Positions 63,779 to 64,000 of a stretch of DNA of 64,000 nt are shown piece after piece. Position 1 is the first letter of the stretch. Every line of letters starts with the position of its first letter. The DNA is from Auricularia sp. M13 (Eukaryota; Basidiomycota; Agaricomycetes; Auriculariales; Auriculariaceae). The notes below the pieces were generated by a model. That model made no database searches. It was not told the DNA's origin and saw nothing but the letters and a program-made list of their open reading frames with translations. Where the stretch lies: positions 1,984,001 through 2,048,000 of the forward strand of contig CM073202.1 in the NCBI GenBank assembly GCA_037042915.1. The letters are read 5' to 3'. A program made the translations under genes and the position numbers.

Positions 63779-64000
63779 TACGAGACTGTGTCGCTGCCAG
63801 TAAGTACAGAGCAGTGATGAAGTTTCTGGACCACGTGTCATAATTTAGCAGCGGTAAGCGGGATACTTACGCAGCCAAACTCTTGGGTGATATGGCAGTG
63901 ACGATGTGAGGGCATGTCCAATCATTACGAAATTCCTCCGATGGCCTGAAGAAGGCGAAATGCGCACCAGGATTATGGTCCGACAATGCAATGGAATCTC
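63779..64000 (-). CDS. Possible 3' end of a gene entering from the right (partial)
   Basis: From the right edge the minus strand stays open for about 44 codons (SIALSDHNPGAHFAFFRPSE, then IVTAISPKSLAA) up to a good donor GTAAGT near 63870. A TGGCAG acceptor near 63797 and an early stop follow. The structure is plausible but rests only on splice sites; no family is recognised. Confidence 0.25.

Noticed and set aside
1-64000. CRISPR arrays, bacterial operons, riboswitches
   Set aside because: No regularly spaced direct repeats with unique spacers. The DNA is eukaryotic with spliceosomal introns, so bacterial features were not expected and none were seen.

Overview
The window looks like nuclear DNA of a filamentous basidiomycete, most likely an agaricomycete. 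Host genes are GC-rich and packed closely. They are cut by many 50-60 nt GT-AG introns and include fungal forms of CRZ1, IRC21, YPI1, TIF6 and NASP. Both tRNA genes carry short introns, and the transposon set (Ty3/Gypsy, KDZ, Tc1, Tad-like LINE) is typical of this group.

The left half (1 to about 31.2 kb) is a transposon island. From the left it holds: the 3' end of a LINE; a repeat-rich open segment of unknown origin; a decayed Tc1/mariner element that received a 746-bp foldback element with a 6-bp target duplication; a second Tc1 fragment; about 3.2 kb with nothing recognisable; and a young 12.8-kb Ty3/Gypsy element (9257-22076) with near-identical LTRs and the target duplication AGTGC. Nested in the Gypsy element is a young 4.2-kb LTR element (15627-19825, target duplication CTCAC) that has no polymerase but carries a chromodomain reading frame. 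Further right lie a KDZ transposase fragment, a 2.8-kb foldback element with arms of about 0.9-1.0 kb, an older 3' fragment of the same Gypsy family, and the integrase/chromodomain end plus LTR of another chromovirus into which that older copy was inserted.

The most unusual signal in the island is a gene-like region on the strand opposite gag-pol, just inside the 3' LTR. It occurs in the young Gypsy copy, in the old Gypsy copy and in the unrelated nested element. In the young copy it carries a cysteine pattern like a Zn2Cys6 cluster.

The right half (31.3-62.3 kb) is ordinary gene-dense chromosome: about 16 host protein genes and two tRNA genes. In order: LRRC40-like protein (-), unknown protein (+), CRZ1-like C2H2 factor (-), IRC21-like cytochrome b5 protein (+), Whi5/Nrm1-like regulator (+), PrpF-like protein (-), 2-oxoglutarate/Fe(II) oxygenase (+), YPI1 phosphatase inhibitor (+), FAM86/METTL21-type methyltransferase (-), tail-anchored unknown (-), Asp/Glu racemase-superfamily enzyme (+), tRNA-Gln (-), NASP-like histone chaperone (-), AhpC/TSA-like protein (+), TIF6/eIF6 (-), disordered protein (+), POF1-type adenylyltransferase (-), DNA polymerase delta subunit 3 (-), tRNA-Val (+). 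Five divergent pairs share short promoters (50-284 bp). An inverted copy of the end of the racemase-like gene could give a hairpin transcript. The last 1.7 kb shows only a weak partial gene at the right edge.
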